A DNA stretch of 64,000 bases from JAGNZR01 sp051648365 (GCA_051648365.1 JBOFEZ010000081.1:1-64000), one strand, 5' to 3'; positions 9,901 to 18,058 are shown, counted from the first letter of the stretch. The notes: generated by a model from the letters alone, not told the origin. Numbers and translations are program-made.

Positions 9901-10537
9901 GATGCTCTGGATTAAGAGCTCTGTTTCTGAATTCCTGAATCGCATTTTTATCAACTAATTTTTCTAAAATAGCATAATCCATAACTTCAACTTTCTGAAT
10001 CTCATGAGAAGTTCTAAATCCATCAAAGAAATGAAGGAAAGGAATTCTTGATTTGATTGCAGCTATGTGAGCTAATCCAGCAAGGTCCATTACCTCTTGA
10101 ACTGAGTTTGTTGCAATCATAGCAAAACCTGTCATTCTTGCAGCATATATATCCTGGTGATCTCCGAATATAGATAGTGCTTGAGCTGATAAGGCTCTTG
10201 CAGATACATGGATAACTCCAGGTAATAGCTCTCCAGCTATTTTATACATATTAGGAACTTTTAAAAGTAATCCTTGTGATGCAGTATATGTTGTTGTAAG
10301 GGCTCCAGCCTGTAGCGATCCGTGAACCGTTCCAGCAGCTCCGGCCTCTGATTGCATTTCTACAACTTTAACTGGTACTCCAAACATATTCTTGTGACCT
10401 CTTGAAGCCCACTCATCTGTGTACTCCGCCATTGGTGAAGATGGTGTTATTGGATAGATTCCAGCTACTTCTGTAAATGCGTATGATGACCATGCAGCAG
10501 CTTCGTTTCCGTCCATAGTTTTAAATTTTACAGCCAT
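6920..10537 (-). CDS. nifJ: Pyruvate:ferredoxin (flavodoxin) oxidoreductase, single-chain
   Basis: The enzyme converts pyruvate and CoA to acetyl-CoA and CO2 with reduced ferredoxin, the entry to the pta-ackA route next door. The 1205 residues are normal for the fused homodimeric form. The N-terminal pyrimidine-binding domain starts with GIYPITPSSPMAEY (26-39). Two 4Fe-4S clusters bind at C707-x2-C710-x2-C713-x3-C717 and C763-x2-C766-x2-C769-x3-C773. The TPP site includes GACGGCGETPY (831-841), GDGWAYDIGYGG (988-999) and DTEVYSNTGGQ (1016-1026). Two additional cysteine patches, residues 639-646 (C-x-C-x2-C-x-C) and 965-968 (C-x-CC), are not part of the usual motifs. The ATG at 10537 has a strong AGGAGG. 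Confidence 0.97.
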   Translation of the reverse strand: MAVKFKTMDGNEAAAWSSYAFTEVAGIYPITPSSPMAEYTDEWASRGHKNMFGVPVKVVEMQSEAGAAGTVHGSLQAGALTTTYTASQGLLLKVPNMYKIAGELLPGVIHVSARALSAQALSIFGDHQDIYAARMTGFAMIATNSVQEVMDLAGLAHIAAIKSRIPFLHFFDGFRTSHEIQKVEVMDYAILEKLVDKNAIQEFRNRALNPEHPVTRGTAQNDDIYFQTREVQNKFYDAVPDIVADYMTKISAEIGAATGRKVDYKPFNYYGAPNADRIIIAMGSVVEAAKETIDMMNANGENVGILSIHLYRPFSAKYFFDQLPKSVEKIAVLDRTKEPGALGEPLYLDVKSMFYTAEKQPLIVGGRYGLSSKDVTPDQIVAVFNNLKSEKPKDLFTVGINDDVTFTSLELPSDVEIVIPGQTECLFFGLGSDGTVGANKNSIKIIGDKTEMYAQGYFAYDSKKSGGVTRSHLRFGKSPIRSTYLVSKPNFVACSLPAYLHQYDMTSGLKKNGTFLLNCVWDKEEVLENIPNVVKRDLAKKGAKFYIINATKLGTEIGLGNRTNTIMQSAFFKLSNVIDFADAQKYMKEYAEKTYSKKGENIVKMNFEAIDRGAGELVEITVDPAWANLSVEAEVGTGCACTDCGCTESKTESFVKKIAAPVNAIKGNDLPVSAFVGYEDGTFENGTTAFEKREIAVNVPHWISENCIQCNQCSFVCPHAVIRPFLLTEEEKAGAPEGLVTKKAVGKGLENLDYKIQVSILDCTGCGVCAQVCPAKEKALVMTPIAEEKEAGEAENAEYLFNNVDYKDTLMDKTATVKGSQFAQPLFEFHGACGGCGETPYIKAITQLFGDRMMIANATGCSSIYGGSAPSTPYTTNKCGQGPSWGSSLFEDNAEYGYGMHIAVETIRDRIAHNLESCLATSEAEIAPEMVEAMKEWLENKNSGEGSKAASAKLLPMLQAGSEKGCECCTEILNLKQYLVKKSQWIFGGDGWAYDIGYGGLDHILASRDNINVLVMDTEVYSNTGGQASKATPTGAVAKFAAAGMPVKKKDLAAISMSYGHIYVAQVSMGANQSQYLKAIKEAEAFDGPSIIIAYSPCVNHGLKKGMGASQLEMKLATECGYWPIFRYNPNLEAEGKNPLQIDSKAPAWDKYDDYLMGEVRYATLTKSNPEKAKALFAANKAEAQRRWRQYERLATMDFSTEKKD

Positions 10538-10609
10538 GTTTTCCTCCTAATTGTTCTTCTTTATTTTAGTTAAAAATTTTACTTAGTATAGCTTCTTCAG
10601 CTCAATACT

Positions 10610-10638
10610 ATAATAACTTCTTTTATTGCCTTTGTCAA
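10610..10638 (-). promoter_or_regulatory. Promoter of por
   Basis: The minus strand shows perfect -35 TTGACA (10633-10638), a 17-base spacer and -10 TATTAT (10610-10615). The predicted leader is about 65 bases. It lies just past the ackA terminator, so por is a separate transcription unit. Confidence 0.72.
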
Positions 10639-10650
10639 GAAATTAGACTG

Positions 10651-10687
10651 AAAAAATGCTCAGAAAATCAAATTTTCTGAGCATTTT
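10651..10687 (-). terminator. Rho-independent terminator of pta-ackA
   Basis: A perfect 14-bp stem (10655-10668 with 10672-10685) with a 3-base loop is extended by flanking A/T pairs and followed on the minus strand by a T-run (10651-10656). It lies about 40 bases after the ackA stop codon. The A/T-rich flanks on both sides could make it partly bidirectional, but there is no plus-strand gene to serve. Confidence 0.88.
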
Positions 10688-10726
10688 ATTTATTTTATAT
10701 ACATTTTATATGTGATTTTGAACAAA

Positions 10727-11929
10727 TTATTTAGAAGTTATTATTTTATAAGTGTCTTGTGCTATTACAAGTTCTTCGTTTGTAGGAATTTTATAAATAA
10801 GAACAGACGAATCTTCAGTAGAAAGTTTTACATTTCCTTTCTTTCTTACACTATTCACAGTTTTATCAAGTCTTACACCCATATACTCAAGACCTTCTAC
10901 TGCTGCAGCTCTTATTGAATCTGAATTCTCTCCTATTCCACCTGTGAAACAGATAGCGTCAACTCCACCCATAGCTGCTGCATAAGATCCTATGTATGAT
11001 TTAAGTCTGTATGTCATCATATCAAGTGCAAGTATAGCTCTCTCGTCTCCAGCTGCAACTGCATTCTCAAGATCTCTACAATCTGAAGATTTTCCGAACA
11101 CTCCAAGAATTCCAGATTCTTTGTTCATTCTTGAATCTATTTCTTTATCTGTAAGTCCTCTTTTATTTTTTACAAATAAAACTGCTGCTGGATCTATATC
11201 TCCACATCTAGTTCCCATCATTAGACCTTGTAATGGAGTTAATCCCATTGACGTATCTACAGATTTTCCATCTTTTACCGCTGAAACAGAAGCTCCATTT
11301 CCTAAATGGCAAACTATGATTTTAGAGTGAGCTGGATTTCCCATGATTTCTCTCATAGCTGAAGATACGAATAAGTGTGAAGTTCCGTGGAATCCATATT
11401 TTCTAACTTTTAACTCTTTGTAATCTGCATATGGAAGTGGATACATAAATGCTTTTGCAGGCATAGTTTGGTGGAATGCTGTATCGAATACTCCAACATT
11501 TGGTTTTCCTGGAAGAAGCTCCATTATTGTTCTAACTCCCATTAAGTTTGCTGGGTTATGTAGAGGTGCTAAATCGTTGTTAGCCTCAACAGCTGCTAAA
11601 ACTTCCTCTGTTAAAAGTATTGAAGATGCGAATGCTTCTCCTCCGTGAACAAGTCTGTGACCTATTGCTTCTATCTCGTCAATGTTAGATACAACTCCGT
11701 GCTTTGCATCTGTGATTGCATCTATTACTAACTCAAGAGCAACTTTATGATTTGGCATATCCTCTTTGATATCTAATTCGAAATTTTTTGATGGTACTTC
11801 ATACTCAAGTTTAGAATTTGCTATTCCGATTCTGTCACAAAGTCCTTTTGCAAAAACCTCTCCTGTTGCTGGATTCATAAATTGGTATTTTAGTGATGAA
11901 CTTCCACAATTAACTACTAATACTTTCAT
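10727..11929 (-). CDS. ackA: Acetate kinase
   Basis: The enzyme makes ATP and acetate from acetyl phosphate and ADP, the last step of acetate fermentation. The 400 residues are full length for this ASKHA-fold kinase. The N-terminal VNCGSSSLKY phosphate loop, the FDTAFHQTMP segment (substrate pocket), HLGNGASV and the C-terminal FTGGIGENS adenosine loop are all present. It lies 66 bases downstream of pta in the same direction, the usual pairing, and ends in a strong hairpin terminator. Confidence 0.97.
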   Translation of the reverse strand: MKVLVVNCGSSSLKYQFMNPATGEVFAKGLCDRIGIANSKLEYEVPSKNFELDIKEDMPNHKVALELVIDAITDAKHGVVSNIDEIEAIGHRLVHGGEAFASSILLTEEVLAAVEANNDLAPLHNPANLMGVRTIMELLPGKPNVGVFDTAFHQTMPAKAFMYPLPYADYKELKVRKYGFHGTSHLFVSSAMREIMGNPAHSKIIVCHLGNGASVSAVKDGKSVDTSMGLTPLQGLMMGTRCGDIDPAAVLFVKNKRGLTDKEIDSRMNKESGILGVFGKSSDCRDLENAVAAGDERAILALDMMTYRLKSYIGSYAAAMGGVDAICFTGGIGENSDSIRAAAVEGLEYMGVRLDKTVNSVRKKGNVKLSTEDSSVLIYKIPTNEELVIAQDTYKIITSK

Positions 11930-11995
11930 TGTTTATCTCCCTTTTTATCTTTTTTATTTTTTATAAAATTTATTTTTTAACAAATATTTACTGAA

Positions 11996-12997
11996 TTATT
12001 TTTTTCCAGCTTGAACTGCTGTTATAGCTGTAAGATTTATTATATCTTCTACCGAACATCCTCTTGAAAGGTCATTTATAGGTGCCGCAAGTCCTTGAAT
12101 TAACGGACCGTGAGCTTCTGCTCCCGCAAGTCTTTGAACAAGTTTATATCCTATGTTTCCTGCTGCAAGATTAGGGAATATAAGGATATTGGCTTTTCCT
12201 GCAACCTTAGATCCAGGAGCTTTTTTAAGACCAATAGCTTCTACAAGTGCTGCGTCAGCCTGCATCTCATCTTCAAAATCAAAGTCAACTTTTCTCTCTC
12301 TTAAGATATTTCCAGCTTCTATAACTACATCCACAGCTGCATGTTTTGCAGATCCTTTTGTAGAAAATGACATTAGAGCAACTTTCGGCTCTATTCCTGC
12401 AACCTCTCTAGCTGTTACTGCTGCTTCTGCTGCGATATCTGCCAACTGTGCTGATGTAGGCTCTGGAATTACTGCACAGTCTCCAAATAGTAAAACTTCT
12501 CCATATGTTTCCTGTTTTTGTGTAAGCTCCATAACAAATACAGATGAAACTGTTTTAATCCCTGGTTTTGTTCCTACTACTTGTAATCCTGCTCTAAGAA
12601 CATTGGCAGTTGGGGAATCTGATCCTGAAACCATTCCATCTACATCTCCCATTTTAACCATCATAGCACCAAAAAAGTTTACATCTTTCAGAAGAGTTTC
12701 TTTTGCTTTCTCCTCTGTCATTCCTTTTGCTCCTCTTAACTCTACGAGTTTCGCAACATAAGAGTCTAGTTTTGGTGAATTAGCTGGCTCTTCTATAACC
12801 ACTCCTGCTAATGATGCTCCAATTTTAGCAGCCAGTGCTTCAATTGCAACTTTTTCTCCGATTAAAACTGGCGTTGCCAAGTTTTCTTTTACTACCCCAG
12901 CAGCAGCCTTTATTACTCTCTCGTCTGTTGCTTCTGGAAGAACAATTCTCTTACCTAATTTTGTAGCCTTGTCTTTTACTCCATTAATAAAACTCAT
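11996..12997 (-). CDS. pta: Phosphate acetyltransferase
   Basis: The enzyme converts acetyl-CoA and phosphate to acetyl phosphate, linking pyruvate oxidoreductase to acetate kinase. The 333 residues match the short, single-domain form of the family without the long N-terminal regulatory part seen in enterobacteria. Family segments are recognisable, for example SGSDSPTANVLRAGLQ, the C-terminal NILIFPNLAAGNIGYK and the GPLIQGL stretch. The ATG at 12997 follows a GGGAG ribosome-binding site. It is the first gene of the pta-ackA unit. Confidence 0.96.
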   Translation of the reverse strand: MSFINGVKDKATKLGKRIVLPEATDERVIKAAAGVVKENLATPVLIGEKVAIEALAAKIGASLAGVVIEEPANSPKLDSYVAKLVELRGAKGMTEEKAKETLLKDVNFFGAMMVKMGDVDGMVSGSDSPTANVLRAGLQVVGTKPGIKTVSSVFVMELTQKQETYGEVLLFGDCAVIPEPTSAQLADIAAEAAVTAREVAGIEPKVALMSFSTKGSAKHAAVDVVIEAGNILRERKVDFDFEDEMQADAALVEAIGLKKAPGSKVAGKANILIFPNLAAGNIGYKLVQRLAGAEAHGPLIQGLAAPINDLSRGCSVEDIINLTAITAVQAGKK

Positions 12998-13099
12998 TTT
13001 TTCACTCCCTATTAATTTATTTTAATTTTGGATTTTAGAAATAACTTAAATTTTATTTTTTATTTAATTCTACTTAAAGATTCATTTCTAGTTAACTAT

Positions 13100-13129
13100 A
13101 TTTTAACAGTTTTAATTGAAATTTAACAA
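13100..13129 (-). promoter_or_regulatory. Candidate promoter of pta-ackA
   Basis: The minus strand shows -35 TTGTTA (13124-13129), an 18-base spacer and an extended -10, TGTTAAAAT, whose hexamer is 13100-13105. The region is very A/T-rich, so chance matches are easy. The extended TG raises the likelihood. The leader would be about 95 bases, with nothing recognisable in it. Confidence 0.48.
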
Positions 13130-13186
13130 TCCTATTTTCTTATGTTTTTCTTGTTTTTCATAAATAAAATAAATTATGAGAATTTT

Positions 13187-14392
13187 TTAATCAAAAATTG
13201 CTTCAATATATTCCTTTACGTCGAATTCTCTCAAGTCTTCGATCTTTTCTCCTACACCTATGAATTTGATAGGTTTTTTTATTTCTTCAGAAATACTAAA
13301 AAGAACTCCACCTTTAGCTGTTCCATCCAATTTGGTGACTATAAATCCTGTTAATTCTGTAACTTCATTAAATACTTTTGCCTGTGCAAGAGCATTTTGA
13401 CCAGTTGTTCCATCTATAACTAAGATAGATTCATAGAATTCTTCACCAATTTTTCTTTTAATTATGTTGTTTATTTTTTCCAATTCTGCCATAAGGTTGT
13501 TTTTATTATGAAGTCTTCCTGCAGTATCTATTATAACTACATCTGCCCCTTTTTCTTCTGCTATTTTAAGCGTATCAAATACAACAGCTCCAGGATCTCC
13601 ACCTTCTTTTACTGGTTTCACTATCTCAGCACCAGCTCTTCGAGCCCACTCTTCAACCTGTTCAACTGCAGCAGCTCTGAATGTATCTCCTGCTCCTATA
13701 ACAACTTTTTTACCTTCTTTAACATATTTAGACGCCATCTTACCAATGGTAGTTGTTTTCCCTACTCCATTCACTCCGACCACAAGAATTACATTCATTT
13801 TGTTTTTTTCTAATTTTAGAGTATTTCCTTCTGTTATAAGAAAATTTTCCATAACATTTTTAAGAACAGGATAAACCTGACTAGGTTCTTTTAACCCTCT
13901 TTTTTTCACTTCTTTTTCTAGGGCTGAAATTATCTTCAAAGTCATATCCAAACCTATATCCGATTGAACAAGAAGTTCTTCCAATTCATCATACATTTCA
14001 TCATCAATCACTGATCTTCCACTAAAAAATTGGGCTATTTTCCCAAAAAAACCCTGTCTAGAATTGAAAAGTTTGTCCTTTAGAGAAGTGAAAAAACTTT
14101 TCTTCTCTTTAGTTTCCTGTTTTTCATCTTCTTTTTTTTCCTTTTCTTGATCTTCAAATTCTTCATCTTCATTTGATTCTTCAAGAAATTCTAAAGAGTC
14201 TTTTTCTTCTTTTTCATCGATTTCTTGCCTATCCAGCTCTACATTTAGGAATGACTCAGATTCTGATTCTAACTCACCTTCAGTTTCTTTATATTGATTT
14301 TCAGCTTCCTTCAAAAGTTCTTTTATCTCTACTTCTTTGTTTTCATCTGCATCTGTTTTTTTTCTTTTAAACAATTTATCAAAAAATCCCAT
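13187..14392 (-). CDS. ftsY: Signal recognition particle receptor FtsY
   Basis: FtsY receives SRP-ribosome complexes at the inner membrane for co-translational insertion. Residues from about 10 to 100 form a strongly acidic A domain rich in Glu. The N domain and the SRP GTPase domain follow, with the P-loop GVNGVGKT (206-213), DTFRAAAVEQ, DTAGR and TKLDGTAKGG. I chose the ATG at 14392 because GGAGG lies 5 bases upstream. An in-frame TTG at 14404 would place that GGAGG inside the coding region. The protein is 401 residues. The gene has its own promoter and is not visibly paired with ffh. Confidence 0.96.
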   Translation of the reverse strand: MGFFDKLFKRKKTDADENKEVEIKELLKEAENQYKETEGELESESESFLNVELDRQEIDEKEEKDSLEFLEESNEDEEFEDQEKEKKEDEKQETKEKKSFFTSLKDKLFNSRQGFFGKIAQFFSGRSVIDDEMYDELEELLVQSDIGLDMTLKIISALEKEVKKRGLKEPSQVYPVLKNVMENFLITEGNTLKLEKNKMNVILVVGVNGVGKTTTIGKMASKYVKEGKKVVIGAGDTFRAAAVEQVEEWARRAGAEIVKPVKEGGDPGAVVFDTLKIAEEKGADVVIIDTAGRLHNKNNLMAELEKINNIIKRKIGEEFYESILVIDGTTGQNALAQAKVFNEVTELTGFIVTKLDGTAKGGVLFSISEEIKKPIKFIGVGEKIEDLREFDVKEYIEAIFD

Positions 14393-14417
14393 TTCAACCT
14401 CCAAATTTTTCTATTTC

Positions 14418-14446
14418 ACTATACCATAAGATATTTTCTATTTCAA
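14418..14446 (-). promoter_or_regulatory. Promoter of ftsY (extended -10)
   Basis: The minus strand shows -35 TTGAAA (14441-14446), a 17-base spacer and -10 TATAGT (14418-14423) preceded by TGG, giving an extended -10. It lies just downstream of the FAD-protein stop codon and gives a short leader of roughly 20 bases. Confidence 0.75.
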
Positions 14447-14475
14447 GGGAAGCTAGTCTAATTTTTATTTGGAAG

Positions 14476-15870
14476 TTAGTTTTTTTCTAGGATACTTCTT
14501 ACCGCAAGTATTCCCATTACAGCAGCTATATTCAGTCCACTTCCATACCCTGACCCGTCTCCAGCTGCGTAAAGACCTTTTATGTTTGTCTGCATATTTT
14601 CATCAATTTTGACTCTAGTACTTCTAAATTTTATTTCTGGAAAATAAAGTAATAAATCGCTAGAAGCAAATCCTGGAGTTATTTTATCATGAACTTCTAT
14701 AAACTGCATAATGTTATCAAGTATTCTCTTCGGACATGCTAGAGCTATATCTCCAGCTACATAATCATTAGTAGTCGGAATTATATTTAATCTAGACAGA
14801 GATTCATCAGTAGATCTATGTCCAGCTTTCAAGTCTCCATATGACTGAACAAGAATTTTACCACCAGTCAACATAGAAGTTATCTTCGCCAAAGATGTAG
14901 CATATTCAAAAGGCTGATTAAAAGGATGAGTAAATGTTTTTGTACAAAGGAGAGCTAGATTTGTATTAGTAGATTTTTTATCTTTGTATGCATGTCCATT
15001 AGCAAGAATTACATCATCACTATGTTTTTCTACAGCTATAAATCCACTTGGATTACTGCAGAAAGTTCTCATCTTATCTTCATATATTGGAGTATAGTAA
15101 ACCATTTTAGCTTCGTAAAAATTTTCATTTATATCCTTCATAACTATATCTGGTATTTCAACCCTTACCCCCAGATCAATGGCTCCATTTTCAAAATTTA
15201 TCCCTTGATTTATACAGATGTCTTTTAATTTTTTCGCTCCACTTCTTCCTACAGCGACAACTACATTATCAGAAAAGTAATTTTCTACATTTCCTTTATG
15301 AGTTACTTTAACTCCCTTAACCTTTCCATTCTCTATAGTGAACTCTTCTAAATCTCTTTCAACCTTAAATTCTACTCCAGCTCCAAGAAGATGAGTTAAA
15401 ACTCTTCCATAAAGTTTTCTCGATCCGTCTGTTCCCAAATGCATTGTAGGAGTATCTACCAGCTGAACACCGTTTTCTATGCATCTTCTTTTTATTTCCA
15501 TCATAGTCTGATTATAAGTAAGACCTGCAGGTTTCTCATCAAAACCAAACTCCTTATATATGTCTACAACGTAATTTATGGTCTCATTTACTATCTGTTT
15601 TCCAACAACAGTATGAACGTCTCCACCTACACGGTAATCCATATTGAATTTAGAATCCGAAAAAGCTCCAGCTCCACTTACACCGTATATAATTGCACAA
15701 GTTGGGCACTTTACACATGTCCCCGTTCTCTCTTTAGGACATATTCTATGCTCTAACATTCTTCCTTTATCTATTACTAAAACCTTTACAGCTGGATTTT
15801 TTTTCATAGCTTCATAGGCTCCAAAAACTCCCGCCTGGCCGCCACCTATAAATATAATATCGTATTTCAT
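14476..15870 (-). CDS. FAD-dependent dehydrogenase-like flavoprotein (COG2509-like)
   Basis: This 464-residue flavoprotein has an N-terminal dinucleotide-binding motif, GGGQAG (9-14), and a C-terminal second FAD motif in GLYAAGDGSGYGSGLNIAA, where the nucleotide is closed in. It resembles the uncharacterised FAD-dependent dehydrogenases of COG2509; the substrate is unknown. Near the N-terminus four cysteines (44, 52, 55, 58; C-x7-C-x2-C-x2-C) form a plausible metal or iron-sulfur site. The ATG at 15870 is chosen because GGAGG precedes it closely; the in-frame TTG at 15882 is too near. It is the last gene of the long uvrB-to-FAD run. Confidence 0.8.
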   Translation of the reverse strand: MKYDIIFIGGGQAGVFGAYEAMKKNPAVKVLVIDKGRMLEHRICPKERTGTCVKCPTCAIIYGVSGAGAFSDSKFNMDYRVGGDVHTVVGKQIVNETINYVVDIYKEFGFDEKPAGLTYNQTMMEIKRRCIENGVQLVDTPTMHLGTDGSRKLYGRVLTHLLGAGVEFKVERDLEEFTIENGKVKGVKVTHKGNVENYFSDNVVVAVGRSGAKKLKDICINQGINFENGAIDLGVRVEIPDIVMKDINENFYEAKMVYYTPIYEDKMRTFCSNPSGFIAVEKHSDDVILANGHAYKDKKSTNTNLALLCTKTFTHPFNQPFEYATSLAKITSMLTGGKILVQSYGDLKAGHRSTDESLSRLNIIPTTNDYVAGDIALACPKRILDNIMQFIEVHDKITPGFASSDLLLYFPEIKFRSTRVKIDENMQTNIKGLYAAGDGSGYGSGLNIAAVMGILAVRSILEKN

Positions 15871-15888
15871 TTTTACCTCCAAGTCTAT

Positions 15889-16371
15889 CTATTCATCTTC
15901 CCAATCTATATTTTGATTGTATGCATTCTGAGGTAAATTAGCATGAATCTCTCCACTATTTCCTCCATAGTTTAAATTCCAACCACCTTCTAAATTCCCC
16001 TTTTTAAAATTCTGAATATCATAAACTTTATTACTCTCAGCGATTCCAAATGTTTCGGGTGTAGACTCCAACTTTTCTTTTCCATAAATTTCTGCAAAAG
16101 ATATATTTTTTCCTTGAGAATCTAAATAATCTAGAGTTCTTAGGTTATCATTTACTCCTTCTCTTACCAAATCGGGATATTTCCCTGTTAGTTGATAATA
16201 TTTTTCTAGAGCAACTCTTATCTCCCGTATATTTTTCATAGTAATTTCAGTTTTTTCAACATTTTTAACATCACTTATCTTATTCTTTGTTCCGTAAAAA
16301 ACAACTATGACTACAACAAAAATCATAGCTGCTATCTCCCCTAAAAAATAGATACTTTCCCTAATTTTCAT
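15889..16371 (-). CDS. Pseudopilin-like single-pass membrane protein
   Basis: This 160-residue protein has one N-terminal hydrophobic helix (about 11-26). A periplasmic segment follows with IREIRVALEKYYQLTGKYPDL (about 48-68), the helix-plus-YP pattern typical of GspG-type pseudopilins. A C-terminal GGWNLNYGG stretch resembles the GspG tail. It lacks a clear prepilin-peptidase cleavage site (no G/A-F-T-L-x-E at the helix start), so it may not be processed. No secretion or pilus genes lie nearby. The function is unknown; a structural pilin relative is the most I can support. Confidence 0.65.
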   Translation of the reverse strand: MKIRESIYFLGEIAAMIFVVVIVVFYGTKNKISDVKNVEKTEITMKNIREIRVALEKYYQLTGKYPDLVREGVNDNLRTLDYLDSQGKNISFAEIYGKEKLESTPETFGIAESNKVYDIQNFKKGNLEGGWNLNYGGNSGEIHANLPQNAYNQNIDWEDE

Positions 16372-16381
16372 CTCTATTTCC

Positions 16382-17497
16382 TTATCTTTTTGGTTTTATG
16401 AATGCTGGTCTGATTATTCCTTCAACTTGCTCAGGCATTGTAACTTCCACATGAAGAGGACCTCTCTTCACTGTTATCCATCCCAATCCTTTAAATGCCA
16501 ACTCTTCTCCTGTATGAACAGTAAGAAGTTCTTTTTTCTTTTTTATAGCTCTGTACTCATCTACACATTTCTCACATGGAATTTTGAAAATATCTACTCT
16601 CTTTTCAAGAACATACTCTCTCTGCTTTTCGATGTTTGTCTCTAAAAAATTTACATTTTTCGAAGCATAAACTGAAATTATAGGCTTGGCTTCCTCTATC
16701 TCTGTAACTCTTAATTGAATAAGATCTCCTAAAAAAAGAACTCTATCAGTATCCAACTTATAAGTTTTTCTAGATATTTCTCCCGAAGGAATTATTTTAA
16801 GATTACATTCCCCACATACTAAATCTGAAATTCTTCCCTCAGGGATAAGTCCAGGTGTATCTATTAGAGTTATTTTTGTTTTTGGAATTTGGCATCTGTT
16901 TATTTTAAGTGTCGTTCCTGGATATTTAGAAACTGTCACAAGTTTTTGTCCAAGTAATTTGTTTATTATACTCGATTTTCCAACGTTAGTTACTCCCATT
17001 ACAACCACTTCTACTCCATCAGGATAGAAATGATTAATTTTTTTGAAGATTCCATTTATTCCATATCCATTTTTAGAACTTACTATTGCTATATCTAAAG
17101 GAGCTATTCCCTCTTCAGCAAGACGATTTTTTACCCAGTCAGCAACTTCTGAAGGATGTTTGTCATCGGGTATAAGATCCAATTTATTTATAACAATAAT
17201 TGATTCTTTTTCTCTTAAAATATCCAATATCTCGTCATCAAAAGATCCTTCGAAATCTATTATATCGAAAACAGGCAATGCCAGTTCTGCTGAATCCGCA
17301 GCAAGAGCAACTTCTTTTCTATAATCATTTTTATTTACTTCTACCAGAATATTTGTTCCATAATTTTTTATTTTAAAACATCTTTGGCAATAATGCTCAG
17401 TCCTTTCAGATTCTAACACCGAAGGCTGAATGTATCCATCTTTGTTCGGGTTTTCTGTCTGCATCTCTATTCCGCATCCTACACAATTTTTTTTCAT
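16382..17497 (-). CDS. yqeH: Ribosome biogenesis GTPase YqeH, circularly permuted
   Basis: This GTPase acts in small-subunit ribosome assembly. The 371 residues begin with a zinc finger (C5, C8, C37, C40). The GTPase motifs follow in permuted order: G4 NKLD (104-107), G5 SSKNGYG (140-146), G1 GVTNVGKS (168-175) and G3 DTPG (213-216). A C-terminal RNA-binding domain follows. The ATG at 17497 has AGGAG at the right distance. An in-frame start further upstream would run into the hslV 3' end. It lies where hslU sits in Bacillota, directly after hslV. Confidence 0.93.
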   Translation of the reverse strand: MKKNCVGCGIEMQTENPNKDGYIQPSVLESERTEHYCQRCFKIKNYGTNILVEVNKNDYRKEVALAADSAELALPVFDIIDFEGSFDDEILDILREKESIIVINKLDLIPDDKHPSEVADWVKNRLAEEGIAPLDIAIVSSKNGYGINGIFKKINHFYPDGVEVVVMGVTNVGKSSIINKLLGQKLVTVSKYPGTTLKINRCQIPKTKITLIDTPGLIPEGRISDLVCGECNLKIIPSGEISRKTYKLDTDRVLFLGDLIQLRVTEIEEAKPIISVYASKNVNFLETNIEKQREYVLEKRVDIFKIPCEKCVDEYRAIKKKKELLTVHTGEELAFKGLGWITVKRGPLHVEVTMPEQVEGIIRPAFIKPKR

Positions 17498-17514
17498 CTG
17501 TATCTCCTCGCTCT

Positions 17515-18048
17515 CTATATTGTTTCTACACATATGTTTAGATTTGTATAAATACACATTTCTCCAGCTATTTTCATTGATTCTATAGCAATTTCTTCTG
17601 CTCCAAGTAGGCTATGTTTCATAAGTGCCTTAGCTGCAGCATATGCATAATTTGCACCACTTCCTATGCTTGCTATACCTTCCTCCGCCTCTATCACATC
17701 TCCAGTTCCTGAAACTATAAGCAGATTTTCTCTGTCAGCCACAATAAGCATAGCTTCTAAAAATCTCAGTGCTTTATCATCTCTCCACTCTTTTGCCAAT
17801 TCCACAGAAGCTTTTTTAAGATTTCCGTTATACTCATCCATCTTATTCTCAAACTTTTCCATAAGAGCAAAAGCATCTGATGCTGTACCAGCAAAACCTG
17901 TCAAAACACTATAATCATCTAATTTTCTTATTTTTTTTGCATTATTTTTAAAAATTACATCTCCAAAAGTAACCTGACCATCCCCAGCCATAGATACTTT
18001 TCCATCTTTTTTTATTGCTACAATAGTAGTAGCCTTTAACTTTTCCAT
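17515..18048 (-). CDS. hslV: ATP-dependent protease proteolytic subunit HslV (ClpQ)
   Basis: HslV forms the double-hexameric peptidase chamber of the HslUV protease. It is a Ntn hydrolase that uses the N-terminal Thr exposed after removal of a short propeptide. The ATG at 18048 gives 177 residues and places ATTIVAIKKDG so that Thr7 becomes the nucleophile. GDGQVTFG (about 22-29) and the KIRKL segment agree with the family. An in-frame start at 18078 would add 10 unrelated residues overlapping xerC. The HslU ATPase that usually follows is replaced by yqeH. I see no hslU in this window. Confidence 0.94.
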   Translation of the reverse strand: MEKLKATTIVAIKKDGKVSMAGDGQVTFGDVIFKNNAKKIRKLDDYSVLTGFAGTASDAFALMEKFENKMDEYNGNLKKASVELAKEWRDDKALRFLEAMLIVADRENLLIVSGTGDVIEAEEGIASIGSGANYAYAAAKALMKHSLLGAEEIAIESMKIAGEMCIYTNLNICVETI

Positions 18049-18058
18049 CTTTTTACCT

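Noticed and set aside
12153..12761. A 202-residue open frame on the plus strand opposite pta
   Set aside because: It is antisense to a gene with clear family motifs, has no ribosome-binding site and shows a low-complexity Ser/Ala/Thr composition typical of the complement of an alanine-rich gene.
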